Source: Snodgrassella alvi wkB2
GTDB lineage: Bacteria > Pseudomonadota > Gammaproteobacteria > Burkholderiales > Neisseriaceae
NCBI RefSeq assembly: GCF_000600005.1
Contig: NZ_CP007446.1
Span: forward strand, 2,444,894-2,508,893
DNA: 64,000 bases
Reading direction: 5' to 3'
Shown here: piece by piece, positions 27,620 to 36,415 of the stretch
How the letters are laid out: the number at the start of each line of letters is the position of its first letter
Position numbering within the stretch: position 1 is the first letter of the stretch
Made by a program: the position numbers and the translations under genes
The notes under the pieces: generated by a model
Told to the model about the DNA's origin: nothing
Databases searched by the model: none
What the model saw: the letters and a program-made list of their open reading frames with translations, nothing else

Positions 27620-27955
27620 CGGTTTTTGAGTTTTGATGCAAAAATTTAACGCTAATCGTTACGCCGCTCCTGAAAGTAGATTTAGATAAAAGATGTTTGA
27701 GGTCATTACCGGTTAACTATCTCTAACTAACTGGTGAGTCACATTATAATATAATGAGAATTATTATCAATAACAATTTGGTAATTTTTACAATTTGTTT
27801 TTCCGGTCTCTATTCCAACACCTGATCTGCGTATAATAAGTATTCCTGCATTCGCGCGGACAAAGCTTGTTTTCGGTATAATTGCCCACAATTTGCTTTT
27901 CTGATTAAATCTTTCTCTGTCTGTGCTTTTGTCACAACTTAATTTTTGACAGCTC
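27620..27955. other. galE-tldD intergenic region
   Basis: Holds a Fur-like site at 27750-27768 and TATAAT-like boxes at 27832-27837 and about 27877-27882 that could serve tldD. A 72-codon minus-strand frame (27739-27957) has no ribosome site and is rejected. Confidence 0.5.
27750..27768. promoter_or_regulatory. Fur-box-like site
   Basis: TATAATGAGAATTATTATC matches the classical 19-base Fur consensus GATAATGATAATCATTATC at 16 of 19 positions, counted by eye. It overlaps a TATAAT at 27745-27750. Nearest plus-strand gene is tldD, 188 bases on. Confidence 0.5.
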
Positions 27956-29407
27956 ATGCCTATCTCTACTCAAACCGCGCAACTTGTTCACCAACAGCTA
28001 CTGGCCGACAACGAACTGGCTGTAGCCGATTTTACCCGTGCACTCTCCCTGATGGGAGCACACCATATTGATTATGCTGATATTTACTGCCAGCGCAGTA
28101 CCTATGAAAGCTGGCATCTGGAAGAAGGCATGGTCAAATCAGGCAGTTTTCAGATTGAGCAGGGCGTCGGTGTCCGTGCGGTAAGTGGTGAAAAAACAGC
28201 ATTTGCTTACGCCGACAATCTGAATGTGCAGGCATTAACAGATGCAGCACAGGCTGTACGGGCAATTGGTCAGGCCGGTCAGCAGCGCTCAGTGGGACTG
28301 ACTTCTCTGCCGTCAGTCAAACCGCTGTATGCAATGGCTAATCCGATGCTCAGTCTGGATGCCGGAGAGAAAGTGGCTTTATTACAGCGTGTGGAGACAC
28401 TGGCAAAAGCTGCTGATCCGCGCATTGTACAGGTAATGGCCGGGCTGGTATGCGAGCATGAACTGATTTATCTGGCGCGACTGGACGGCCGGATACACAC
28501 TGATGTCCGCCCGCTTGTCCGTTTATCTGTTACTGTGATTGCCAAACAGGGGGAAAGGCGTGAGCAGGGCAGCAGTGGCGGTGGCGGCCGCTTTGATCTG
28601 GGTTATTTTGATGAAGCCATGCTTAAATCATATGTAGATACAGCCGTTGCTCAGGCACTGACCAATCTGGAAGCCCGTCCGGCACCTGCCGGTCAGATGA
28701 CGGTGGTACTGGGCAATGGCTGGCCGGGTGTATTGTTACATGAAGCTGTAGGTCATGGTCTGGAAGGTGATTTTAACCGCAAAGGAACCAGTGCGTTTGC
28801 CGGCCGTTTAGGTGAACGCGTAGCGGCTAAAGGTGTGACTGTTGTTGATCAGGGTAATATTGCCGAACGCCGTGGTTCGCTGAATATTGATGATGAAGGC
28901 AATGCTACACAGCGTACGGTACTGATTGAAGATGGTATTTTATGCGGCTATTTGCAGGATGAAACCAATGCACGTTTAATGGGCGTCCCTGTGACCGGTA
29001 ATGGCCGGCGTGAAAATTACGCCTCAGCACCGATGCCGCGCATGACCAATACTTATATGGAAAACGGCGAGCTTAATCCGGAAGAGATTATTGCCTCGGT
29101 CGATAAGGGCTTGTATGCGGTTAATTTTGGCGGCGGACAGGTCGATATTACCAGTGGTAAATTTGTATTCAGTGCTTCGGAAGCCTGGTGGGTTGAAAAT
29201 GGTAAGCTGCAATATCCGGTAAAAGGAGCCACCATTATTGGCAGCGGTCCGGAAGTATTAAAACACGTTAGTATGATAGGCAATAACAGTAGTCTGGACA
29301 GTGGTGTAGGTATCTGCGGTAAAGACGGTCAAAGCGTGCCGGTAGGTGTGGGACAGCCCACGCTGCGTATTGATGCCGGTCTGACTGTGGGCGGCAGCCA
29401 GACATAA
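27956..29407 (+). CDS. tldD: Metalloprotease TldD
   Basis: 483 residues, the normal length. The metal-binding HEAVGHGLEGD motif starts at His262. Other family signatures are DYADIYCQR (about 40-48), GVGVRAVSGEKTAFAYAD (about 70-87), RRGSLNIDDEGN and, near the end, the conserved IIGSGPEVLKHVSMIGNN. TldD forms a heterodimer with TldE (PmbA) that degrades unfolded peptides and matures some ribosomal peptides. No tldE/pmbA lies beside it here, as is common. The start at 27956 directly follows an AGCTC with no strong Shine-Dalgarno; a Thr/Gln-rich N-terminus is usual for the family. Confidence 0.94.
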   Translation: MPISTQTAQLVHQQLLADNELAVADFTRALSLMGAHHIDYADIYCQRSTYESWHLEEGMVKSGSFQIEQGVGVRAVSGEKTAFAYADNLNVQALTDAAQAVRAIGQAGQQRSVGLTSLPSVKPLYAMANPMLSLDAGEKVALLQRVETLAKAADPRIVQVMAGLVCEHELIYLARLDGRIHTDVRPLVRLSVTVIAKQGERREQGSSGGGGRFDLGYFDEAMLKSYVDTAVAQALTNLEARPAPAGQMTVVLGNGWPGVLLHEAVGHGLEGDFNRKGTSAFAGRLGERVAAKGVTVVDQGNIAERRGSLNIDDEGNATQRTVLIEDGILCGYLQDETNARLMGVPVTGNGRRENYASAPMPRMTNTYMENGELNPEEIIASVDKGLYAVNFGGGQVDITSGKFVFSASEAWWVENGKLQYPVKGATIIGSGPEVLKHVSMIGNNSSLDSGVGICGKDGQSVPVGVGQPTLRIDAGLTVGGSQT

Positions 29408-29427
29408 TTCACCTGAACAGCAAACAG

Positions 29428-29459
29428 CATAACGGAGACAAATTACTGTGTCCGTTATG
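29428..29459 (+). terminator. Hairpin terminator after tldD
   Basis: CATAACGGA pairs with TCCGTTATG, with a further ACA/TGT inside, 20 bases after the tldD stop, followed by a T-rich stretch. Confidence 0.7.
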
Positions 29460-29876
29460 GTGTTTATTTATGCGGATATATATTTATTTATCGTAAATTA
29501 CATCTGAATTTCCCGATATTAATATGCATATTCTCTTTGCACTTATTGAAATCAAATCTGCTTTTTTCAGGTATCAGCTATTGATTACAATGATCTGCCA
29601 GTATCGCGCAGCAAATAACCGGAAAACAGCAATCCGGTAGGTATCAGATCCATATTATTATGATATTGGCATTAATACCAATCTGCATTATAATTTATTA
29701 CACATTTCATAACACTAATCTGAATCACACTTTCAGGCTGAGCCGTTTCAGCTATAAAAAAATTATGCAGATAAATAATATTTATTTATGTGAATATAGA
29801 GTAATATCAGTTAATTATTCTGATATATCACTTTATTATTAACTTTTCTACCCTCAATTATTCAGAAAGTACTCAT
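29460..29876. other. A+T-rich intergenic region without a gene
   Basis: Contains only a 60-codon accidental frame at 29660-29842. The promoter of the exported protein gene at 29877 is expected near its right end but no clear boxes were identified. Confidence 0.45.
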
Positions 29877-30473
29877 ATGTTTTTTATCAAAAAAAACAAA
29901 TCCAGATTCAGCCTGAAAAAATTCCTGATAATCAGTTTTTTCTTAAGTTTCAATGTTAATTTGGCCATGGCACAGGATGCTTCAGATGATAGTGCGCAAC
30001 AGGCACGGATACGCATCTTCGGGCAGAATGGCAAACCGACTAATATGAAATACAGTTTTCAGGGACATGAGGTAAAAGAATCAACCGGCGGTACCTTAGG
30101 AGGGGCATTTGCTTCATCATTAGGTCTAGCTCGTAACAGCACCATTGGTATACCGGCAACGGCTACTTTGGATACAATGAAACGACATAATCATAATTTG
30201 TCTAAGCTGTACTACCGTGAATTCACTATTCCCGCTAATGTACCGATTACCATATCCAATGCCATTATTGGTCTGACCAATGTTAATAATACTCATAACG
30301 ATGGCAAAATTATTTCCTATCAGCCCTCCTGCCAGAGTAACAAACTTACTTTTGTAGCCGAACCGGGTAAAGATTACGAGGCTATCGCGGCATCTGCATC
30401 AGCTCAATGCGGGGTTATTCTGCAAGAAGTGCATCCGGACGGCACAACTACATCACTTATTAAGGGTGATTAA
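29877..30473 (+). CDS. Exported protein of unknown function
   Basis: 198 residues. A long basic N-terminus (FFIKKNKSRFSLKK) leads into a hydrophobic core and a clear signal peptidase site, NLAMA cut before QDASDDS near residue 33, so the mature protein is about 166 residues in the periplasm or outside. It contains ARIRIFGQNGKPTNM at its start, a Gly-rich STGGTLGGAFASSLG segment, and two cysteines (about 143 and 169) that could form a disulfide. The pattern is beta-rich. No family is recognised. AGAAAGTACTCAT gives a ribosome site. It is a single gene with its own terminator. Confidence 0.7.
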   Translation: MFFIKKNKSRFSLKKFLIISFFLSFNVNLAMAQDASDDSAQQARIRIFGQNGKPTNMKYSFQGHEVKESTGGTLGGAFASSLGLARNSTIGIPATATLDTMKRHNHNLSKLYYREFTIPANVPITISNAIIGLTNVNNTHNDGKIISYQPSCQSNKLTFVAEPGKDYEAIAASASAQCGVILQEVHPDGTTTSLIKGD

Positions 30474-30499
30474 GCGATCTGCTAAAATCGCCAACCAGT

Positions 30500-30526
30500 A
30501 TAAAAGGCAGTCTGACTGCCTTTTAT
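30500..30526 (+). terminator. Hairpin terminator after the exported protein gene
   Basis: ATAAAAGGCAGT pairs with ACTGCCTTTTAT around a CTG centre, starting 27 bases after the stop. The stem contains its own T-run. Confidence 0.8.
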
Positions 30527-30560
30527 CAGTTCCTGAATAAACAGGCTAATCATGCTCTGC

Positions 30561-30593
30561 TCCAGCCTTGCAAGCATTTTGCTTAAGGCTGGA
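30561..30593 (+). terminator. Second hairpin, terminator-like
   Basis: TCCAGCCTT pairs with AAGGCTGGA, with AAGC/GCTT inside, followed by AAAAATTTTTATTT. No gene lies between this and the preceding terminator, so it may end an unrecognised short transcript. Confidence 0.55.
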
Positions 30594-31095
30594 AAAATTT
30601 TTATTTGCTGATATTAAATCCAACATTATTCAAGTAATTTAATTATCTGTATCAGTACAACCAATAGAGTATTGTGATATTTTTCTGTTTACTATCAGAT
30701 TATTGATGAGACCAATATCAAAAAATTCTGTCGATTAAACTGCGTATGTTTATCAGCCATTTGTTTTGAAAGTTAAAGTTAATGGTCTGAATTGGTATCC
30801 GCTGTAGATCTTCCGCCAATGTGAATAATATATTTATTGCATTCAGGCTATTTCTGACCAGCTCATATCTGGCCAAATCAGGCCGGAAAAAATCATTAAC
30901 TTTAAAATAAAAGATTCTTTCTGAAAAGATTTTGAGTGTTACAGACACTCTATCATGCATATCTATAACATGCCTCATTTAGAGCTAACCGGCACTTCTC
31001 TGAGTGCTGATATCTCTTTATTCAATCCTATTTCGTTTCTGATGATATCTGTCAATTTTTTTGTTCCGGCATTTGTCCGCTTACTTTATACAAAA
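30594..31095. other. Intergenic region without a supported gene
   Basis: Frames of 86 codons (30718-30978, minus) and 64 codons (30955-31149, plus) are present but lack ribosome sites and recognisable content. The second runs through the terminator at 31096. Both are taken as accidental. Confidence 0.4.
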
Positions 31096-31143
31096 AAGTG
31101 GCTGGATTTGCCGGAATTATTTATCCAGCAAATCCAGCCACTT
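31096..31143 (-). terminator. Strong hairpin terminator after the small lipoprotein gene
   Basis: A perfect 16-pair stem (AAGTGGCTGGATTTGC and complement) around a 16-base loop, 17 bases beyond the stop of the minus-strand lipoprotein gene. In that direction the stem is followed by a T-run (complement of CAAAAAA). Confidence 0.88.
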
Positions 31144-31159
31144 ATTTAATTACTACGGC

Positions 31160-31285
31160 TTAGTTAGATTCTACGGCTGCCTGTACATCACTGTACGGAG
31201 CAGCTTTAGTATCAGAATTTGTAGTAGCGCAGGCAGTTAGTAACAGAGCAGCCAGTACGGCACCAATTCCCAATAGCTTTTTCAT
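31160..31285 (-). CDS. Very small lipoprotein (41 residues)
   Basis: Reads MKKLLGIGAVLAALLLTAC then ATTNSDTKAAPYSDVQAAVESN. The lipobox LTAC puts the lipidated Cys at residue 19, leaving a mature peptide of only 23 residues. The open frame extends 35 codons further upstream, but AAAGGACACAATG just before this Met marks the real start; the adjacent Met one codon earlier is also possible. A strong terminator follows the stop. Function is unknown. Entericidin-like or other tiny envelope lipoproteins are comparable in build only. A second tiny lipoprotein is encoded just upstream on the same strand. Confidence 0.75.
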   Translation of the reverse strand: MKKLLGIGAVLAALLLTACATTNSDTKAAPYSDVQAAVESN

Positions 31286-31470
31286 CATTGTGTCCTTTAA
31301 CGGTTGGTTTGAAAAACTATTTTCACAATCTAGCTTAACTTCATTAATATAACAATTGTTCCGTGCAAATTTTGCATTTTCCAACTGCATATAATACCCA
31401 TTTTACGACACTCATCTATTTTAGTATTACTCTGCTACTCATTTACATCGAATTAACTTGACTAAATAAA

Positions 31471-31611
31471 TTAATGACTGGTATGTGATGTTTCCACACC
31501 GGTTTTGATATCCCCGTACACCTGGGTTTGCCCTTTACCTGAGCCATCGCTGGCACAGCCTGCCAACGCCAGCAGGCTGCATAATAAACCTAAAGACAAG
31601 AATTTTTTCAT
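31471..31611 (-). CDS. Very small lipoprotein (46 residues)
   Basis: Read directly from the minus strand. The peptide begins MKKFLSLGLLCSLLALAGC, with lipobox LAGC and the lipidated Cys at residue 19, and continues ASDGSGKGQTQVYGDIKTG to a His-containing end (TSHTSH). The mature part is only 28 residues. AAAGGA lies nine bases before the start. It is followed 186 bases downstream by the 41-residue lipoprotein on the same strand, and preceded by the carbonic-anhydrase-like gene start region of the other operon member. The short mature part and GQTQVYGDIKTGVE segment suggest a conserved small envelope lipoprotein, but I cannot name it. Confidence 0.72.
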   Translation of the reverse strand: MKKFLSLGLLCSLLALAGCASDGSGKGQTQVYGDIKTGVETSHTSH

Positions 31612-31641
31612 TTTTTATAGTCCTTTAATTAGAGGGTTAAC

Positions 31642-32169
31642 TTAATAACTCTTCATGAGTCTAACATAATGCGATGCTGAATATAATAAAAATTTTCGCT
31701 CCTTTTCCGTTAACGGGCGGATTTGCTGTACCGGAGAACCCAAATACAGATAACCGCTCGCCAGACGTTTGCGCGGGGGTACCAGACTGCCGGCACCAAT
31801 CATCACATCATCCTCAATAATCGCATCATCCAGAACAATCGAATTAATCCCCACCAGCACCCGGTTACCAATCGTACAGCCATGCAGATTAACATGATGA
31901 CCTACAGTAACATCCTCACCAATCACCAATGGTGAGCCATCCGGTTTGGCTGCTGTTTTGTGGCTGACATGCAGCATACAGTGATCCTGAATATTGCTTC
32001 TGGCACCAATACGCATACTGTTCACATCTGCGCGAATCACCGCAAACGGCCACACAGATACTTCTTCCTGCAAAATTACATCCCCGATAACCACAGCCAT
32101 ATCATCTATATAACAACTATCGGCAATTTGTGGTTGCGTATCTAAATAAGAACGAATATTGTTTTTCAT
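31642..32169 (-). CDS. Gamma carbonic anhydrase family protein (YrdA-like)
   Basis: 175 residues, usual for the YrdA/PaaY group. The left-handed beta-helix hexapeptide pattern is clear: AVVIGDVILQEEVSVWPFAVI (about residues 25-45), RIGARSNIQDHCMLHV, VIGEDVTVGHHVNLHGCTIG and VLVGINSIVLDDAIIEDDVMIGAG. The histidines in DHCMLHV and VGHHVNLHG correspond to the metal ligands of gamma carbonic anhydrases, so a metal site is likely retained. Whether it hydrates carbon dioxide is uncertain; many relatives have shown little activity. It is cytoplasmic and trimeric by analogy. It lies upstream of the small lipoprotein genes on the same strand, and diverges from prlC. Confidence 0.88.
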   Translation of the reverse strand: MKNNIRSYLDTQPQIADSCYIDDMAVVIGDVILQEEVSVWPFAVIRADVNSMRIGARSNIQDHCMLHVSHKTAAKPDGSPLVIGEDVTVGHHVNLHGCTIGNRVLVGINSIVLDDAIIEDDVMIGAGSLVPPRKRLASGYLYLGSPVQQIRPLTEKERKFLLYSASHYVRLMKSY

Positions 32170-32298
32170 GTTTTTGACCTTATCCTGTTACATTATGCAA
32201 TATTATTTATAGCAGAAGATAAATATAAGCTCCTGCTCTTTCCACCCGATTTACCTGAAAAACCGCAAATTTACAGGTATTTTTCTCTTGAGAATACT

Positions 32299-34398
32299 AT
32301 GTCTGAAAATGTTTTGTTGAATCTGGATAGTGAACCCCGTTTCGATGCCATTAAGGCTGCAGATATTGAGCCGGCAATGACCGAAGCTATGCAGCAGGCT
32401 GCTGCCGCTATCACCGCCTTGAAAGCTGAGCCTGATGCCAGCTGGAATAACACCGTAGAAGCTTTAACTAGTATTACTGAACGTGTTGGTCGTATCTGGA
32501 GTGTTGTTGCCCATCTAAACAGCGTGGCAGATACACCTGAATTACGTGCGGCCTATAATGCACTGATGCCTAAAGTAAGCGAATTCTTTACTGCGATCAG
32601 TCAGGATATTGCCTTATATGAGCGCTTTAAAAGCATCAAAGCCAGTGCAGAATATGCACAGTTGAGCCCGGCACAGCAAACCAAACTGAACCATGATTTA
32701 AGAGATTTTGTTCTCAGCGGTGCCGAGCTGCCGGAACAGGAACAGGTGGAGTTTGCAGCCTTACAGGCAGAAGGTGCGCAGCTTTCCGCAGCCTTTAGTC
32801 AGAATGTTCTGGACGCCACTGATGCATTTGCATTGTATTTTGCTAATGGCGCAGAACTGGCTGGTCAGGAAAATACATCCGGTCAGACCAGCACAGATGC
32901 CGACTTTGCACGAGATAGCGAAATCAGCGGATTAACAGAAGAGGCACTGGCCATGTTTGCCGCAGCGGCACAGGCAGAAGGTAAAACCGGCTATAAAATC
33001 GGGCTGCAAATGCCGCATTATCTGGCAGTAATGCAATATGCCCACAATCGCGAACTGCGCCGGCAGCTGTATCATGCCTATTCAACCCGGGCCAGTGAGC
33101 TTGGCGAGGCTAAATGGGATAATACCGCCAATATCAACCGGATTCTGCAGATTGCCGCACGCGAAGCTCAGTTACTGGGTTTCCAAAATTATGCAGAATT
33201 ATCGCTGGCAACCAAAATGGCTGATACACCGCAACAGGTGATGACCTTTCTTCAGGATCTGGCGAGCAGGGCCAAACCTTTTGCTGAAAAAGATCTGGCT
33301 GAAGTTAAAACATACGCACGAGAACATCTCGGTCTGGATGATTTACAGCCATGGGATATGACCTATGCCAGTGAAAAACTGCGTCAGGCTAAATATGCAT
33401 TCAGCCAGACTGAAGTAAAAAAATATTTTCCGGCTGATCGCGTTCTCGCAGGTCTGTTTGCCCAGATTGATAAATTGTATGGCGTTCATTTCATCGAAAA
33501 ACAGGTACCGGTATGGCATCCTGATGTTCGCTATTACGAACTTGAACAGGGCGGAACCATCATCGGTGGCGTTTATATGGATCTGTATGCACGAGCCGGT
33601 AAGCGCGGCGGTGCATGGATGAATGATTACCGCGGCCGCCGTCGTTTTATAACAGGCGATCATGCCGGCCAGCTGCAAACACCTATTGCGTATCTGGTGT
33701 GCAATTTCACGCCGCCTGTAGCCGGCAATACCGCACGCCTGAGCCACGAAGAAATCCTGACTCTGTTCCACGAAACTGGTCATGGCCTGCATCATCTGCT
33801 GACTCAGGTAGATGAACTGGGAGTTTCCGGTATCAATGGCGTGGAATGGGATGCAGTGGAAATGCCCAGCCAGTTTATGGAAAACTTTGTCTGGGAATAT
33901 GATGTGCTTGCCGGCATGAGCTGCCATCAGGATACCGGCGCGGTACTGCCTGAGGAGCTTTATAAGAAAATGCTGGCTGCAAAAAACTTCCAGAGCGGGC
34001 TGTGGATGCTGCGCCAGATGGAGTTTGCTCAGTTTGATATGGAAATCTACAGCCATCCGGGTTGTAACTGGCAGCAAACCTTGCAGGAAGTACGCCGCCG
34101 GGTAGCCGTGATGCCCCAGCCAGATTTTAACCGCTTTGCTCATTCTTTCAGCCATATCTTTGCCGGTGGTTATTCTGCCGGTTATTACAGCTATAGCTGG
34201 GCAGAGGTGCTTTCTGCAGATATTTATGCTGCTTTTGAAGAAGAAGCAGATGCAGCGGCAACAGGAAAACGTTTTTGGCACGAAGTACTTGCTGTCGGCG
34301 GCTCCCGTCCAGCGATGGAATCCTTTAAAGCATTCCGCGGCCGTGAACCGCAAATCGATGCACTGTTACGTCACTGCGGCTTTCATGAAGCTGCCTGA
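32299..34398 (+). CDS. prlC: Oligopeptidase A (M3 family metallopeptidase)
   Basis: 699 residues, full length. The zinc-binding HETGH is at 491-495, followed by GLHHLLTQVDELGVSGINGVEWDAVEMPSQFMENF, where the third zinc ligand Glu occurs. The N-terminal half is helical, as in thimet-type peptidases. The C-terminal HSFSHIFAGGYSAGYYSY segment is highly typical of oligopeptidase A, and it contributes the Tyr/His residues that bind the peptide. The enzyme degrades short peptides in the cytoplasm, including cleaved signal peptides. The first residues SENVLLNLDSEPRFDAIKA match the family start. A terminator follows within 20 bases. Confidence 0.95.
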   Translation: MSENVLLNLDSEPRFDAIKAADIEPAMTEAMQQAAAAITALKAEPDASWNNTVEALTSITERVGRIWSVVAHLNSVADTPELRAAYNALMPKVSEFFTAISQDIALYERFKSIKASAEYAQLSPAQQTKLNHDLRDFVLSGAELPEQEQVEFAALQAEGAQLSAAFSQNVLDATDAFALYFANGAELAGQENTSGQTSTDADFARDSEISGLTEEALAMFAAAAQAEGKTGYKIGLQMPHYLAVMQYAHNRELRRQLYHAYSTRASELGEAKWDNTANINRILQIAAREAQLLGFQNYAELSLATKMADTPQQVMTFLQDLASRAKPFAEKDLAEVKTYAREHLGLDDLQPWDMTYASEKLRQAKYAFSQTEVKKYFPADRVLAGLFAQIDKLYGVHFIEKQVPVWHPDVRYYELEQGGTIIGGVYMDLYARAGKRGGAWMNDYRGRRRFITGDHAGQLQTPIAYLVCNFTPPVAGNTARLSHEEILTLFHETGHGLHHLLTQVDELGVSGINGVEWDAVEMPSQFMENFVWEYDVLAGMSCHQDTGAVLPEELYKKMLAAKNFQSGLWMLRQMEFAQFDMEIYSHPGCNWQQTLQEVRRRVAVMPQPDFNRFAHSFSHIFAGGYSAGYYSYSWAEVLSADIYAAFEEEADAAATGKRFWHEVLAVGGSRPAMESFKAFRGREPQIDALLRHCGFHEAA

Positions 34399-34415
34399 GT
34401 TTCAGTAAAGAATAA

Positions 34416-34443
34416 AAAACGCGATGATTACATCGCGTTTTTT
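34416..34443 (+). terminator. Hairpin terminator after prlC
   Basis: AAAACGCGATG pairs with CATCGCGTTTT around an ATTA loop, then TTT. It begins 18 bases after the prlC stop. Confidence 0.9.
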
Positions 34444-34695
34444 ATGGCAATTTCTTGAATTAAAATATAATAAAACATTCAGATTAAAAGATAACTTATC
34501 GGCATCTACGTATATCACAGCTAATTATTTTATCGGAAGCTATTTTTTATTGTCTATAAATGTTATTTTCAAAAAAGTTTGTATTTAAACTTTATTATGA
34601 TTAACATTAATCATATCTAATATCATTTAAAGTTAATATTAATTAATTTAATTGCTGTGTTATGATTCATCAGCAACCGGTAATCATTTACAAAG

Positions 34696-36402
34696 ATGGG
34701 GAAAATGAATAATACAAAGCAAAACTACTGGTTTTTAGAGGCAAATAATAACCGGAGTGATATTTTTATTCGTAATAATGAATGGATATATGCCGGCAAT
34801 AATAAGAAGGATATTGAGCAAATTCATTTGATAGCTGCCGGCGATCAGGTAGCAATCAAATCCGTCTCTCCTCAGATATCTGATCTGCCTTTCGAAAACA
34901 AAGGCTATCCTGTGCCGGTAACACAAATTAAAGCCATCGGTACTGTTATTGAAAATCCGGGTGATGGTAAATCTCTGAAAGTCAGCTGGCAAAGATCTAC
35001 TCCTGAAAAAAAATGGTATTTTTACACCAGTCTGAAAACCATCTGGCCGGTAAATAAAGATACCAACTGGCAATCAGAGCAATTAATTAATTTCACTTTT
35101 AATGATCAGCCTCAGGATATTGATCAATTTTGTCAGATGCCTTATTGGCAGGAACGTTTTAATAATACAAATTATGACCCGGATATGAATAATCAAAATC
35201 AGCAAAAGCTTAATGAAGCCGGATGGCAAACAATAGTACATGAATTGATTCAGGAATTATGTGAAAAAAATAATAGTAGTATTTTTACCCGTCAACAATT
35301 TCTGCAAGAATATAAACATCTATTGCAAGAACAATTTCCGAAAAATAACACAATAGAATTCAGCGTCAGCCGAACCTTTCAGGAATTAAGTGATAAACAT
35401 ATTTTGATTTTTTTGAATCATAATGGTCAATATAAATTAGCAAGTTATGATTCAGATATGTCAAATAAAAATAATATTAGTAGTGAGGAAAATCCAGGCC
35501 AAAAGAATATACCCAGAAAACCTTATCTTCTGAATGATTTAATAGAAGAAGGCTGTTTCATCAGCAAAGATAAATTAGAAAGTATCCAGACAAAATTAAA
35601 AGAAAAGAAAAATATTATTTTACAAGGACCGCCCGGTACCGGTAAAACCTGGCTGGCGAAGCGATTGGCCAGTATTATCATTGGCTATCGTAATTCTGAC
35701 AATATTAAAGCAATCCAGTTTCATCCGAATACATCCTATGAGGATTTCATCCGGGGCTATCGCCCTTCCAGCGACGGCAAACTTGAATTAGTTGACGGCC
35801 CTTTTCTTAATATAGCCAATCAGGCAAAAAATGATCCCGACGAAAACTATGTGATTGTTATTGAAGAAATCAATCGCGGAAATCCGGCACAGATTTTTGG
35901 AGAAATGTTAACACTGCTCGAAGCCAGTAAACGTAATCCTCAGGAAGCACTGGAGTTAACCTATGGAAATGAAAAAGGCTTTTATATTCCGGATAATCTG
36001 TATGTCATTGGTACCATGAATATTGCTGACCGCTCTCTGGCTATGGTTGACTTTGCATTGCGGCGCCGCTTTGCATTTTTTGATCTAGAGCCAAATTTCG
36101 GTAATAAGTGGCTGGATTATATGAAAGACAAATCAGGTATTTCAGAGGAAAAATTACAGAAATGGCAAAATTGTATGATTGAACTGAATAAAAAAATTAG
36201 CGATGACCAAGCACTTGGTCCTGCATTTACCATTGGACACAGCTACCTGACCACCAGTCAAAGCATAAAAGATGATCAAGCTGATAAATGGTTTACCACT
36301 ATCGTTAAAACTGAAATTATGCCTTTATTGGAAGAATACTGGTTTCGTGGAACCGAGCAAATTAAGGAAGCCAAGGATATATTATTACAGCAAAACAACT
36401 AA
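34696..36402 (+). CDS. mcrB: McrB-like AAA+ GTPase subunit of a type IV restriction system
   Basis: 568 residues. The N-terminal part (about 10-145) has the WYFYTSLKTIWPV and FTFNDQPQDI segments common to one group of McrB-like proteins and should recognise modified DNA. The AAA+ domain carries Walker A GPPGTGKT at 311-318, Walker B VIVIEEINRGNPAQIFGEML at 386-405, and the McrB signature MNIADRS at 441-447 with ALRRRF at 454-459. Known McrB forms a GTP-hydrolysing hexamer that loads McrC and moves on DNA carrying modified cytosine. mcrC follows after 13 bases. The region is A+T-rich and set between core genes. The start may instead be Met4, which has GGGG just upstream. Confidence 0.92.
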   Translation: MGKMNNTKQNYWFLEANNNRSDIFIRNNEWIYAGNNKKDIEQIHLIAAGDQVAIKSVSPQISDLPFENKGYPVPVTQIKAIGTVIENPGDGKSLKVSWQRSTPEKKWYFYTSLKTIWPVNKDTNWQSEQLINFTFNDQPQDIDQFCQMPYWQERFNNTNYDPDMNNQNQQKLNEAGWQTIVHELIQELCEKNNSSIFTRQQFLQEYKHLLQEQFPKNNTIEFSVSRTFQELSDKHILIFLNHNGQYKLASYDSDMSNKNNISSEENPGQKNIPRKPYLLNDLIEEGCFISKDKLESIQTKLKEKKNIILQGPPGTGKTWLAKRLASIIIGYRNSDNIKAIQFHPNTSYEDFIRGYRPSSDGKLELVDGPFLNIANQAKNDPDENYVIVIEEINRGNPAQIFGEMLTLLEASKRNPQEALELTYGNEKGFYIPDNLYVIGTMNIADRSLAMVDFALRRRFAFFDLEPNFGNKWLDYMKDKSGISEEKLQKWQNCMIELNKKISDDQALGPAFTIGHSYLTTSQSIKDDQADKWFTTIVKTEIMPLLEEYWFRGTEQIKEAKDILLQQNN

Positions 36403-36415
36403 TTAAAAAATATAT

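Noticed and set aside
30718..30978. 86-codon minus-strand frame
   Set aside because: No ribosome site, no family, and A+T-rich surroundings; kept only as part of the spacer description.
33343..34353. 336-codon minus-strand frame
   Set aside because: Shadow of prlC, which is full length with all catalytic motifs.
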